Shown one piece after another: positions 22,276 through 32,423 of a stretch of 64,000 bases of DNA; position 1 is the stretch's first letter; every line of letters starts with the position of its first letter. The DNA is from an uncultured Bacteroidia bacterium (GTDB taxonomy: Bacteria > Bacteroidota > Bacteroidia > Bacteroidales > Prolixibacteraceae). The translations under genes were made by a program, and so were the position numbers. The stretch lies in assembly GCA_903834845.1 (NCBI GenBank), contig CAILKW010000172.1:1-64000 (forward strand). The letters run 5' to 3'. The notes under the pieces are model-generated. The model searched no databases and was not told the DNA's origin. It saw nothing but the letters and a program-made list of their open reading frames with translations.

Positions 22276-24747
22276 TCAGAAAGGATACCCGATGGCAAAT
22301 GCTACATTAATGTTATTTTTTTTCATCAAATTTGACAATGGAATCCATCGGCCTCCTAAATTAAGAGAAGGATCATGAACCTTAATTCCTAAATCAATCC
22401 GAAAAATCACAAAAGAGAAATCGTACCTCATACCTATACCGGTGCCAATAGCTATTTCTTTATAAAATTTCGAAAAAGAAAACTCACTTCCGGGACGATT
22501 GTCCCTCAATGACCAGATATTTCCCATATCAACAAACAAAGCCCCCTCAAAAGCTCCAATCATGGCAAAACGATATTCGGCATTTGCCTCCAATTTTAAA
22601 TCACCCGACTGATTGGGAAATTCATTTGGATTTGCCTTGTAAGAACCTGGGCCAAGTGTTCGCACGGACCAAGCTCTGATTCCATTAGCACCACCTGTAA
22701 AGAATTTTCGCTCAAAAGGGATCTGATCAGAATTTCCAAAAGGCACAGCCACACCAGCAAAACCTCTAAACACTAAGGCATTATATTTATCAATCCTTAG
22801 TCCTCTCCGATATTCAAAATCAGTCTTTAAGAATTGGGCAAACGGAGTTCCAAGAAAATTGTATCTCATATTTCCGAGAGAATCACTTGGTTGAAGCTTG
22901 CTGTTAAGTAGTTTACTAACTCCATATAGAAAGGTTCCAGCCGTTTCAAATGTAGCTCTGACATAATTATAATTCGATCTTTTCTGGATATTCTGTACAT
23001 TATGTGTATAAGTATAGTTCCATGCTGATATAGAGTGATCAGTATATGAGCTTTTAATATAAAGATTTTCAATTCTGGCAACAAAAGCAGAGTCGTATGC
23101 AAACATCTTCACCATATTCAGATCAATTAGATTAAATCTGTGAGTGTTAAAATCTGATGATTTCCATTGATATCCTAGACTTGCCCTAAGAATTGTTCGT
23201 GTGTAGTCGGGACGATGCTGATAATTATAGGAAAGGTTCATCAAGGTTTGCGGAGTTGAGTACCGAAAAAGATTTTTAGTTTTTACCGGAGCAAGAAATT
23301 TCGGTAGCGTAATCTTTGTTTCGATTCCTGATTCGAACGAATTGAATGTTTTTGCTGAATCCCCTTCACCATAACTTTGTTTTTCAGTACCTCCCAACAA
23401 AACAATATCAAGTAATTCTCCTCCTCTAAATATGTTTTTATGCTGGTATCCCAAATTTCCAGCTACACCAAGGTTTCCTAAAGAATTTGTTCCTTCAAGT
23501 GAAACAGAATATGATTGTCGGATTGAAGGAGAAAGTTGTACATTGCAATCCAGAGTAGGATTTCCAAGGGAGTCAGATTTATTCGTTTCAACAAATCTGA
23601 TGTTAATCAATTTGAATAGCCTTAATGAAAAAAGTTCATTATATGTCCGTTCAACAAGATCAACGCCATAATACTTCCTATCGTTGATATGATTCATATT
23701 CATCAGCAATTCAGGACTATATTTCATTCTTCCTTTCGATATAAAAAAATGATTTCCAATTTGAAAAGTATCATTTTTATCTTGTATATCTGCTGTATAA
23801 TTTCCAGCAAATAACTGTTTCTGAGATTCGTAATTGGTTTGAAAGTAAAAATTCCTTAGGGTGAACCTTTGATGGTCTTTTTCAGTTACAACAGTAGGAT
23901 CGTCGGAGACGTTTTCTTTTTCAACCACAAATTTTAAATTTACACTATTTGGAGCTTTTAAGGTATCTGCCTCGAAATAAAGCTCATTTTTGTTAAGACG
24001 ATAAAATCCCATATTTTGAAAACTGCTCAACATTCTTTTACTCTCAGCTGCCAAAACATCAATATCAAATCGTCCCTTTAATTTAATCAATGATTTCGCA
24101 GAATCAGGTTTAAACATTCTATTAATAGCACCATCAATAATTTCAGCTTTGTAAGTTTGAATTTTATGAGGGGTATTGGCAACAATGGTATAGTAAACTT
24201 CAGCTTTTCTATTTTCCTTATAAATGACAGTATCAGTGATCTTTGCCTCATAATAACCCCTATTGTGCATAAACCGTACAAATTCATCTTTGGACCTTTG
24301 GCTTAGATAATCGCTATATATCACAGGAGCTTCACCAATCCTTTTAAAAATCCCATTCGTATCATTTTTGCTTGAAAGGTTGTACAACCCAAGATGGAAT
24401 CTCCAAAATCCCAAGATTCTGGTATTTGGTCTTTGCTTCAGATAGGTTTTTAATTCAATTATACTAATTGTTTTGCTATCGACCATTATCTTGGATTTCG
24501 ACAATAAAAATTGATTATCAGGCACATACTTAACAGTGCGACACGAAGTAAACCATATAGCCACAAATGCGACTACAACCCACACTATTCTGATTTTGGA
24601 TCTAAAACTCAATTTTGGAATATTATTAAAACTTAAACAAAGATAATTAACCTGACAATGTAAAAATGGATTATTTTTGGAATGTTTCAAAACTTTAAAC
24701 AAAGTGCTGTCAAAAAACAAAATAAAGCTGATAAAATCGCTTGACAA
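22276..24747 (-). CDS. BamA/TamA-family outer membrane protein (TamL-like lipoprotein)
   Basis: Lipobox-like VAIWFTSCR, POTRA-like region, C-terminal beta-barrel (FFTGGANGIRAWSVRTLGPGSY). Start uncertain: the ORF overlaps the divergent gene at 24677. Confidence 0.85.
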   Translation of the reverse strand: MSSDFISFILFFDSTLFKVLKHSKNNPFLHCQVNYLCLSFNNIPKLSFRSKIRIVWVVVAFVAIWFTSCRTVKYVPDNQFLLSKSKIMVDSKTISIIELKTYLKQRPNTRILGFWRFHLGLYNLSSKNDTNGIFKRIGEAPVIYSDYLSQRSKDEFVRFMHNRGYYEAKITDTVIYKENRKAEVYYTIVANTPHKIQTYKAEIIDGAINRMFKPDSAKSLIKLKGRFDIDVLAAESKRMLSSFQNMGFYRLNKNELYFEADTLKAPNSVNLKFVVEKENVSDDPTVVTEKDHQRFTLRNFYFQTNYESQKQLFAGNYTADIQDKNDTFQIGNHFFISKGRMKYSPELLMNMNHINDRKYYGVDLVERTYNELFSLRLFKLINIRFVETNKSDSLGNPTLDCNVQLSPSIRQSYSVSLEGTNSLGNLGVAGNLGYQHKNIFRGGELLDIVLLGGTEKQSYGEGDSAKTFNSFESGIETKITLPKFLAPVKTKNLFRYSTPQTLMNLSYNYQHRPDYTRTILRASLGYQWKSSDFNTHRFNLIDLNMVKMFAYDSAFVARIENLYIKSSYTDHSISAWNYTYTHNVQNIQKRSNYNYVRATFETAGTFLYGVSKLLNSKLQPSDSLGNMRYNFLGTPFAQFLKTDFEYRRGLRIDKYNALVFRGFAGVAVPFGNSDQIPFERKFFTGGANGIRAWSVRTLGPGSYKANPNEFPNQSGDLKLEANAEYRFAMIGAFEGALFVDMGNIWSLRDNRPGSEFSFSKFYKEIAIGTGIGMRYDFSFVIFRIDLGIKVHDPSLNLGGRWIPLSNLMKKNNINVAFAIGYPF

Positions 24748-25483
24748 AAAAAAAAACAGGTTGGATAGTGGTTTTTTTGTGGCTGAAGGTAAAAAGCTGG
24801 TTATTGATCTTCTTCAGTCAGATATTGTAGTATATGAGGTGTTTTGCACTAAATTAATTTCTGATGAAATAATTCATTACAAGCCTGATTTAAAAATTGA
24901 AAACATTAAAAAAGAGGAACTTTTGCGGATAAGCTTTTTAAAAAACACACCAGAAATAATTGCCTTATGTGCTATTCCTAAATCAGTAATAGACTGGGAT
25001 GAAATAAAGTGTAATCTCACCCTCGTTCTTGATTCAATTCAAAATCCCGGCAATTTGGGAACCATTGTGAGGCTTGCAGATTGGTTTGGAATTCGGAATA
25101 TTGTTTGCTCTGAAGAATGTGCCGATCTCTTTAATCCGAAGGTGGTACAGGCAACCATGGGTGCATTTGCAAGAGTGAAAGTTCATTATGTACCTTTATC
25201 AGGATTTCTGAAAAAAGCAAATGATTTAAAAATTCCGATTTTTGGTGCATTTTTAGAAGGAGAAAACCTTTATGAATGTGAATTAACCTCAAGTGGGCTA
25301 GTTGTTATGGGAAACGAAGGGAATGGAATATCGTGGGATATATCAACTTATGTTACAAGAAGGATCAATATCCCAGCATTTCCCCCTGACGTTATTTCAT
25401 CCGAATCACTCAATGTAGCAATAGCAACTTCGATCATTTGCTCCGAATTTCGAAGAAGGATTATTTGTAAAGAGTTGAAATAG
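24677..25483 (+). CDS. RNA methyltransferase, TrmH/SpoU family
   Basis: LVLDSIQNPGNLGTIVRLADWFGI ... LVVMGNEGNGIS ... SLNVAIATSIICSEFRR; start may lie slightly downstream. Confidence 0.9.
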   Translation: MECFKTLNKVLSKNKIKLIKSLDKKKNRLDSGFFVAEGKKLVIDLLQSDIVVYEVFCTKLISDEIIHYKPDLKIENIKKEELLRISFLKNTPEIIALCAIPKSVIDWDEIKCNLTLVLDSIQNPGNLGTIVRLADWFGIRNIVCSEECADLFNPKVVQATMGAFARVKVHYVPLSGFLKKANDLKIPIFGAFLEGENLYECELTSSGLVVMGNEGNGISWDISTYVTRRINIPAFPPDVISSESLNVAIATSIICSEFRRRIICKELK

Positions 25484-27020
25484 CATCAGCCACTCTTTCA
25501 CCATCAATTGCTGAAGACATTATTCCGCCAGCATACCCCGATCCTTCTCCACATGGGAAAAGCCTCTTTATTTGCACATGTTCAAGTGTTTGCATGTTTC
25601 TAGGAATCCTGACAGGTGAAGATGTTCTTGATTCAACACCAAGAACCAGAGCTTCATTAGTTATATATCCTTTGGATTTGTTACCAATAATTTTAAAGGC
25701 TTCACGCAATCGGGTTGCCACAAAAGTCGGAAGCCATTCATGCAAAGGTGATTCGATAAGCCCCGGACGGTAAGATGATTCAGTCAATATCACACTTCTA
25801 CGACCCTTAACAAAATCATTAAGCCTTTGTGCTGGAGCAAATTGGGAGTTTCCCGCCATCTTAAAACATAGTTTCTCAATGTCTTCCTGAAAACGAAGAC
25901 CGGCAAACACTTCAGGATACATTTTGTAACTGGGCAGATCATCAGGTCTGATTTCAACAACCATTCCGGAATTGGCAAAACGACCTCCCCTTTCAGATGG
26001 TGACATTCCATTCAAAACCAGTTCACCGGGTGAAGTGGCTGTAGGAACAATCATTCCACCGGGACACATACAAAATGAATAAACGCCACGATTGTTGACC
26101 TGCTCGACAAAAGAATAAGTAGCTGCAGGTAAATAGGCACCCCGTTTCATGCCGTGGTATTGCATTTGGTCAATCAATTCTTGTGGATGTTCGACTCTAA
26201 CTCCGACTGCAAATGGTTTAGATTCGAGAATTAAACCATTTTTATGTAACATTCTGTAAACATCTCTGGATGAATGTCCTGTAGCAAGTATAACAGCCAA
26301 CCCTTCAACAATAGAACCATCCCGAAGTACAACTCCTTTTGTCTCATGATCCCTTATAAACAAGTCTGTTACGAGTGAGTTAAAATGAATTTCCCCTCCA
26401 GCACCAAGGATACTGTTTCGAATAGCAATAATGACCCTGGGAAGAATGTTTGTTCCAATATGAGGATGAGCTTCAATTAAAATTTCGCTTTGAGCACCGT
26501 GGAAATTGAGCACTTCCAAAATCTTGCGTACGTCACCCCTTTTTTTGGAACGAGTATATAATTTTCCGTCTGAAAAAGTACCAGCCCCACCTTCGCCGAA
26601 CCCATAATTCGAATCAGGATTAATTATTTGTTCTTTGTGAATAGCTGCGATATCACGTTTCCGTTCGCTCACGGTTTTTCCCCTTTCAAAAATTACTGGT
26701 TTAAAGCCCAGTTCAATGAGCCGCAAGGCTGAAAACAATCCCGCCGGACCGGCCCCTATAATTATTACGGAAGGACGTTTTGAAACATCTGAATATGAAA
26801 AGGTAGGTTTTTCGATTATCGGTATTGGTTCATCGACAAAAACATCTATTCCCAAATTGATCCTAATATTAGCATTTCTCGAATCTATTGAGCGATGCCT
26901 GACCACTATATCTTTTATTCTTGTGATTTCAATTCCCAGGTTTTCCGACACCGCAATTTTGATTTTTGAAATGTCACTTGCCTGAGCAGGAGATAATGTA
27001 ATTTTAATTTCTTTTTTCAA
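25461..27020 (-). CDS. FAD-dependent oxidoreductase / dehydrogenase
   Basis: VIIIGAGPAGLFSALRLIELG; GFGEGGAGTFSDGKLYTR; CGEGSGYAGGIMSSAIDGERVADAI. Confidence 0.88.
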   Translation of the reverse strand: MKKEIKITLSPAQASDISKIKIAVSENLGIEITRIKDIVVRHRSIDSRNANIRINLGIDVFVDEPIPIIEKPTFSYSDVSKRPSVIIIGAGPAGLFSALRLIELGFKPVIFERGKTVSERKRDIAAIHKEQIINPDSNYGFGEGGAGTFSDGKLYTRSKKRGDVRKILEVLNFHGAQSEILIEAHPHIGTNILPRVIIAIRNSILGAGGEIHFNSLVTDLFIRDHETKGVVLRDGSIVEGLAVILATGHSSRDVYRMLHKNGLILESKPFAVGVRVEHPQELIDQMQYHGMKRGAYLPAATYSFVEQVNNRGVYSFCMCPGGMIVPTATSPGELVLNGMSPSERGGRFANSGMVVEIRPDDLPSYKMYPEVFAGLRFQEDIEKLCFKMAGNSQFAPAQRLNDFVKGRRSVILTESSYRPGLIESPLHEWLPTFVATRLREAFKIIGNKSKGYITNEALVLGVESRTSSPVRIPRNMQTLEHVQIKRLFPCGEGSGYAGGIMSSAIDGERVADAISTLYK

Positions 27021-27102
27021 TTTAAAAGATTTTTGATTTACAACTCACTGTTTTTGTAGTTACGCAAATATTTGGTGAACACTATTGGAAAAAACAAAGA
27101 AA

Positions 27103-27927
27103 CTATTCAAAATAAATAAGCAAAGTAAATATATTCGAATTCAATTCCTTGAAGATATATCCGTAATAAGGAATAGCCTTTTCAGGATCGGAATCATGTC
27201 GTATTAGGCTATTAAATCCATAAGAAAAACGAAATTCAGCTGTAAAACGAAAATATTCAAGATATGAATCAATACCCATCCCGATTTCAGCATATCCTCC
27301 TCCTTTTTTCAAGTGAACAACACTTTCCGTAATCCTTTTGTTTTCAAGGTCATGTCGGTATGCAGCCCCTATGTAAATATATGGTCTCAAATTATAGTGC
27401 CGAAAACCCTTATACCTAATACCCACAGGTAAGTCAACATAAGCGGATGGAGTCGAAAGATATGTTTTTTCATCCATTCCAGTAATTTGATAGACTGATT
27501 TGTTTATAGGAATAAAATATTGAAAAAATCTGCTTCCGAGTGACATACCTGGAGTGAAACGCAGATCAAAGTCGCGTGTGAGTCTGAAATTAACCACACC
27601 GCCAACAGTAAACCCGGGTAATATGGTATAAACCTCAGCACTAAAACTCTGTTGATTGCCATAAAACCCTAAAGCGTTATCTTTAAGCTTCTGATTATCT
27701 ATAAAAACCGGATTTTCCAAAACGTTATTGTAATTGGTAATCCGGTAATCCATTGTATTAAGACCCAGATAAAAACCAAAATGAAGCTTCCGGTCATCAA
27801 AATATGAAAGATTATTAGCACTTTTTCTTTGTCCAAAAGCTTGGACAAAACTCAAAAAAAGTGTAAGAAAAATTACAATATTTTGACAATCAAACAATTT
27901 CAAATTAAATATACTTTTATTTATCAT
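27103..27927 (-). CDS. porT: PorT-family outer membrane beta-barrel protein (type IX secretion related)
   Basis: KLHFGFYLGLNTMDYRITNYN... LRFTPGMSLGSRFFQYFIP; adjacent to ubiE as often seen in Bacteroidota. Confidence 0.82.
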   Translation of the reverse strand: MINKSIFNLKLFDCQNIVIFLTLFLSFVQAFGQRKSANNLSYFDDRKLHFGFYLGLNTMDYRITNYNNVLENPVFIDNQKLKDNALGFYGNQQSFSAEVYTILPGFTVGGVVNFRLTRDFDLRFTPGMSLGSRFFQYFIPINKSVYQITGMDEKTYLSTPSAYVDLPVGIRYKGFRHYNLRPYIYIGAAYRHDLENKRITESVVHLKKGGGYAEIGMGIDSYLEYFRFTAEFRFSYGFNSLIRHDSDPEKAIPYYGYIFKELNSNIFTLLIYFE

Positions 27928-27957
27928 GTATTATAATATACTGGTCGGTCTTTGCGA

Positions 27958-28692
27958 CTACTTTATTCCGGTATAAATTGTTGCAACGCCAAAAGTTTGT
28001 CGTTGTTGCGAAGTCTGACTAAAACCGCTTAAAGTTAAAATGGACAGGAAATCCTTTCCATCTGGAAATTTTTCAACTGATTTGGGAAGGTACAGATAAG
28101 CAGATTTGTCTTTCGAGAACAAACGACCCAAGAAAGGGAGAATGTAAAACGAATAGAAGTTATATATCTGTTTGACAGGAAAATACTTCGGCCTTGAAAA
28201 CTCCAATATACAAACAATTCCTTCTGGTTTAAGAACGCGGAAAAACTCATCAAGTCCCTTGGAGAGGTTTTCAAAATTTCGCACTCCAAATGCCACGATA
28301 ACTGCATCGAAGGAATTGTCTGAAAAGCAAAGCTTTTCCGAATCCCCTTTTTGTAAGGTTATTCGATTTCCAACTCCTAACATTTCAATTTTGGCTCTAC
28401 CGACAGACAACATTTCCTCTGAAATATCAACACCAATTACTCGTCGGGCACCGGTTTTAAGCGATTCGAGCGCAAAATCACCAGTTCCGGTTGCTACATC
28501 AAGTATTTCTAAGGGGGTATGTTTGAATAATAAACGAATAGCTTTTCTTCTCCAGATTTTGTCGATTCCGAACGATAAAAAATGATTAAGAAAGTCGTAT
28601 CTCGGCGCAATGTTGTCAAACATCTCAGCTACCTGTTCTTTTTTCCCTTTAGTTGAATGAATATAAGGTTTTATAACCGCCATTTTTAACAA
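27958..28692 (-). CDS. ubiE: Demethylmenaquinone methyltransferase (UbiE/MenG)
   Basis: VAEMFDNIAPRYDFLNHFLSFGIDKIWRRKAI; VATGTGDFALESL; VAFGVRNFENLSKGLDEFFRVLKPEG. Confidence 0.95.
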   Translation of the reverse strand: MLKMAVIKPYIHSTKGKKEQVAEMFDNIAPRYDFLNHFLSFGIDKIWRRKAIRLLFKHTPLEILDVATGTGDFALESLKTGARRVIGVDISEEMLSVGRAKIEMLGVGNRITLQKGDSEKLCFSDNSFDAVIVAFGVRNFENLSKGLDEFFRVLKPEGIVCILEFSRPKYFPVKQIYNFYSFYILPFLGRLFSKDKSAYLYLPKSVEKFPDGKDFLSILTLSGFSQTSQQRQTFGVATIYTGIK

Positions 28693-28700
28693 TCTTGTAA

Positions 28701-29747
28701 TTAATTGGAAATCCTTTTGTCAACAAATCCCAATGATTTATCATCGATTCGGATTTCTCCTTTGGTAATATGACCAAGGGTCATAACAGGAATATTATTA
28801 TCGAATAAGAAGTCCACAAATTCGTTTTCGTTCTCTTCGTCAACAGTAACAACAATACGTCCCATTCCTTCACCGAAAAGAAAAGCATCACTTCTGATTT
28901 CAGCATCAGTAGTAATATCGAATCCCAACTCATTTGGTAAGGCATCACGTAACAGGGTAAAAAACAGACCACCAATTCCAACCGGACTTGCCGAAAAAAT
29001 TAACCCTTTACCAATCAAATCTTTCATTGCAACCATCAATTTACTTTCAAATGCAAGATCAAAGTGCATTAATGGCCATTCTTTAATTTCATGAAAATAA
29101 TCCAAATATTCAGAAGCACTAATATCGTTAAAAGACCGCCCTATCAATAAAATATTGTGTCCTTTCTGCTTAAATTTAGAGGTAAGTACCTGATCCCGGA
29201 TTTTTAGTTTGCCAACAAGACTTACTATTAAAGTAGGAGGTACTAAACCATTATTGCCCGAATAATTATAAAATATTTTCCTGTTAGGGAATTGTAGATT
29301 GAAAGTAGTGGCAGCGGCATCAAGACCTAATCGGGTAGCCAGTACCATCTCCTCGGCTATTGGGCTTGCAAATTCCACGTTATTAAGAAATGCACTCATA
29401 GCCACAGGTTCTGCACCGTAACACACCAATCGTCTAACAGACTTAGCAACAATTATTTGAGCAGCAGTATATGGATCTACTGCCAAACGGCGATAATCGG
29501 CATATATTGTTTGTAACAAAAGCTTTCCATCGTCATCGACCTGAAAAATTCCGGGACAACTAATATCCTCTTTCCCAACCTGAGTAGAATCAATTGCAGG
29601 TGAGGAAAATTCATTAAATAAATTTATGGGTGATAAATGGGGAATAGCTACCATTGAATAGATGACATTCCGTAAATCATTTGGTTCAGGAATCTCATCT
29701 ATATTGAATATTTTCTTTTCTTTTTCAGACATTTTGTTCGATTGCAT
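28701..29747 (-). CDS. AIR synthase-related / PurM-like protein
   Basis: AIR-synthase fold sequence (AAQIIVAKSVRRLVCYGAEPVAMSAFLNNVEF; GLIFSASPVGIGGLFFTLL). Confidence 0.78.
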   Translation of the reverse strand: MQSNKMSEKEKKIFNIDEIPEPNDLRNVIYSMVAIPHLSPINLFNEFSSPAIDSTQVGKEDISCPGIFQVDDDGKLLLQTIYADYRRLAVDPYTAAQIIVAKSVRRLVCYGAEPVAMSAFLNNVEFASPIAEEMVLATRLGLDAAATTFNLQFPNRKIFYNYSGNNGLVPPTLIVSLVGKLKIRDQVLTSKFKQKGHNILLIGRSFNDISASEYLDYFHEIKEWPLMHFDLAFESKLMVAMKDLIGKGLIFSASPVGIGGLFFTLLRDALPNELGFDITTDAEIRSDAFLFGEGMGRIVVTVDEENENEFVDFLFDNNIPVMTLGHITKGEIRIDDKSLGFVDKRISN

Positions 29748-29866
29748 TTTAAAAAAGACAAATCTAATAGTTTAAATTTAACGAAGGAATTATTTACCCT
29801 TTTTAAGTGTTAGATTTTTAATTTTAACATGTTTTAACCATTATAAGCAATTTGATTCAAAAGGGT

Positions 29867-30667
29867 TTATTGTTCCTCTGATTTGATTTTTTTTTCAAGC
29901 ACTGAAATATTTTTTTCTAAAGCAGTTTTAGTTTTCAAGGTTGTCGCCAAATTACATGCAGCCATAATCGCCTTTTTGTCTGATTCTTCAAGCAAAATAG
30001 GGTAAGATGCCTTTCCTTGAAAAAAACATTTCAGTTTTTTATCATAGTTGGTTGTTATTAACCCGATTACGGCATCGGCTAAAGTACCTCGATATGTCAC
30101 TTTTTCCCATTTAGACCCGTTAAATTCGCTGTGGAAATTATCAACATGGTCATGGGGTACAGAATCTGTTTCAACTACAGCACCGTCACATTCGACTTTT
30201 AAATATGTATGATTTAGCCACTGACTTCCGTAATAATTGCTTACTAGGGAAAGCTCGCCTTTTTCGTTCAAGTATGCTTGGACAAACGAACGCGACCAGG
30301 TCATATCACCACTATTGAGTTTATTGATGTAACTGGTGTATCTATCGAACTCTCCCTTTTGAGGGTTGAATTCCTTAATTAATGAATCAATTATCAGAAT
30401 AATACTTGCAAGGTTTTCGCGTTGCTTCATCAATTTTGAAATATAAATCCTGTTGCTGATTTGAAGAGCATTCCTGACTTCAGTATATGCTTCTGGGTAG
30501 AGAAGAGAGATTGAGTCAAGATGTAATAGGGAACTTGCTGTGTCGCCGCTGGCGAGAAGCTCTTCTGCGAAAACAATTTTCTTAACAGCAAGCTGAGGCT
30601 GAGAGGGGGAACAACTAAACTCATACATAAGTATGACTACAAATAGAACAAAAATTCGATATTTCAT
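29867..30667 (-). CDS. Hypothetical lipoprotein
   Basis: N-terminal signal with Cys (FVVILMYEFSCSPSQ); no family recognised. Confidence 0.6.
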   Translation of the reverse strand: MKYRIFVLFVVILMYEFSCSPSQPQLAVKKIVFAEELLASGDTASSLLHLDSISLLYPEAYTEVRNALQISNRIYISKLMKQRENLASIILIIDSLIKEFNPQKGEFDRYTSYINKLNSGDMTWSRSFVQAYLNEKGELSLVSNYYGSQWLNHTYLKVECDGAVVETDSVPHDHVDNFHSEFNGSKWEKVTYRGTLADAVIGLITTNYDKKLKCFFQGKASYPILLEESDKKAIMAACNLATTLKTKTALEKNISVLEKKIKSEEQ

Positions 30668-31051
30668 CTTAAATGTTAATTTTCAACTATATAAATACTT
30701 TTTTTTACCTTCATTGGATTCTTTGGTTGTATTTTAGGTTTTAAAAGTTTTACATTCTTTTAAAAAATTTCAAAAACAATAGCAAAGCGAACCTAATTAC
30801 ACTGCAAAGATATAAAAGAACAGGATAAAATTACATCAATAATGGTTTGCATTTGGGTACACCTTAATATTCAACGATTTATGATGAAACAAAAATCTTC
30901 TTTTTTTTTTATCTGGTCTTGTCATTCTGAAAAATAGTTCTTTCCTTTGCAACTCCAAAAATGAGAGTATAAAAAGTTTAAAATTCATTCTTGGACTGCA
31001 ACTTTTTCCTTCTTTTGTTTATATAAAGTCCGGGGTTGTTGAAATGTTGAT

Positions 31052-31123
31052 GGTCTGTTCATCTAAGGGTTAGGATTCAAGATTTTCATTCTTGCCATAG
31101 GGGTTCGAATCCCCTACAGACTA
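31052..31123 (+). tRNA. tRNA-Glu(TTC), copy 1
   Basis: GGTCTGTTCATCTAAGGGTTAGGATTCAAGATTTTCATTCTTGCCATAGGGGTTCGAATCCCCTACAGACTA; anticodon TTC. Confidence 0.94.
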
Positions 31124-31185
31124 CAAATAAGAGTCATTCTTTTCATTTTGAAATTTGGATTGATGGTCTGTTTAAGAAAATAAAT

Positions 31186-31193
31186 TAACTTTG
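31186..31193 (+). promoter_or_regulatory. Bacteroidota -7 promoter element (TAnnTTTG) upstream of tRNA-Glu copy 2 / rpsT
   Basis: TAACTTTG followed by gcaacccc; no -33 TTTG at ideal spacing found. Confidence 0.45.
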
Positions 31194-31224
31194 CAACCCC
31201 AAAATATGGGGAATGTGTTTCGAT

Positions 31225-31296
31225 GGTCTGTTCATCTAAGGGTTAGGATTCAAGATTTTCATTCTTGCCATAGGGGTTCGAATCCCCTACAGACTA
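31225..31296 (+). tRNA. tRNA-Glu(TTC), copy 2
   Basis: Sequence identical to copy 1 across the 72 nt. Confidence 0.94.
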
Positions 31297-31328
31297 CAAA
31301 TTTTTAAGAACAAGAAAATTTTTAAGAA

Positions 31329-31580
31329 ATGGCAAATCATAAATCCGCTATTAAAAGAGCGAAGCAGAGCGAAGTACATCGTCTGCATAATAAGTATTTT
31401 TCAAAAACAACCCGGAATGCGGTTCGTTTACTGCGAGAAACTACAGATAAGGCAGTTGCTGCAGAGCTTTTTCCTAAAGTAACTGTCATGCTTGACAAAT
31501 TGGCAAAGCAGAATGTGATTCACAGCAACAAGGCTTCCAACCTGAAATCTAGCTTGGCTTTACACGTTAACAGCTTGTAA
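31329..31580 (+). CDS. rpsT: 30S ribosomal protein S20
   Basis: [33 protein letters not shown]... Confidence 0.96.
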   Translation: MANHKSAIKRAKQSEVHRLHNKYFSKTTRNAVRLLRETTDKAVAAELFPKVTVMLDKLAKQNVIHSNKASNLKSSLALHVNSL

Positions 31581-31604
31581 TTGTGTGGTATTAAAATATT
31601 TTAG

Positions 31605-31635
31605 AGCTCATCCTTCGAAGGGTGGGCTTTTTTTG
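31605..31635 (+). terminator. Rho-independent terminator after rpsT
   Basis: agctcatccttcgaagggtgggctttttttg: stem-loop plus T tract. Confidence 0.8.
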
Positions 31636-31662
31636 TTATTCTTCATTATTTTTGTAACTTTG
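31632..31662 (+). promoter_or_regulatory. Bacteroidota-type promoter upstream of radC
   Basis: TTTG (31632-31635), 19-nt spacer, TAACTTTG (31655-31662); matches TTTG-N19-TAnnTTTG. Confidence 0.65.
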
Positions 31663-31696
31663 TCAAAGTACGTGACAATTAACACATCAATGCAAA

Positions 31697-32392
31697 ATGA
31701 GTGAATATCGCAAAATGAATATTAAGGAATGGGCTGTCGAAGATCGCCCACGGGAAAAACTTTTGAGTCGTGGCATTTCCTCACTTTCGGATGCCGAACT
31801 TATTGCCATCCTGATCGGCTCCGGAAATCCGAAGGAAACAGCAGTTGAACTTTCGCGTCGTATTTTGGAAAACGTAAAGAATAACTTGCATGAGCTTGGC
31901 AAACAAAATGTTGAAGACCTTAAAAGTTTTAATGGAATTGGTGAGGCTAAAGCTATTTCGATTATTGCAGCAATGGAGCTTGGCCGTCGAAGAAACCATT
32001 CTTCGGCTCTTGAAATGGATAAGATTACCGGCAGTGGTGATGTGGCACGATACTTTCGTCCAATAATCGGCGATCTTCCCCACGAGGAATTCTGGGTTCT
32101 TTATTTGAACAGGCAAAATAAAATCATTGATAAACAAAAACTTAGTCAGGGAGGTATGACAGGCACAGTGATTGATGTCAGACTTGTATTAAAATCAGCA
32201 CTCGAAAAACATACAACATCCCTGATTTTTTGTCATAATCACCCATCAGGAAATCCAGATGCGAGCGAAGCCGACCGCATAATCACAAAGCAACTAAAAG
32301 ATTCCGGTGCCATAATGAATATTCCTTTGATTGACCATGTTATTATTTCTCAGAATGGGTTTTTTAGCTTTGCAGACGAAGGTTTGTTATGA
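31697..32392 (+). CDS. radC: DNA repair protein RadC (JAB domain)
   Basis: RPREKLLSRGISSLSDAELIAILIGSG ... LIFCHNHPSGNPDASEADRIITKQL. Confidence 0.95.
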   Translation: MSEYRKMNIKEWAVEDRPREKLLSRGISSLSDAELIAILIGSGNPKETAVELSRRILENVKNNLHELGKQNVEDLKSFNGIGEAKAISIIAAMELGRRRNHSSALEMDKITGSGDVARYFRPIIGDLPHEEFWVLYLNRQNKIIDKQKLSQGGMTGTVIDVRLVLKSALEKHTTSLIFCHNHPSGNPDASEADRIITKQLKDSGAIMNIPLIDHVIISQNGFFSFADEGLL

Positions 32393-32423
32393 TATATTTT
32401 TTATTTTTGACCAAAAAAATTTC

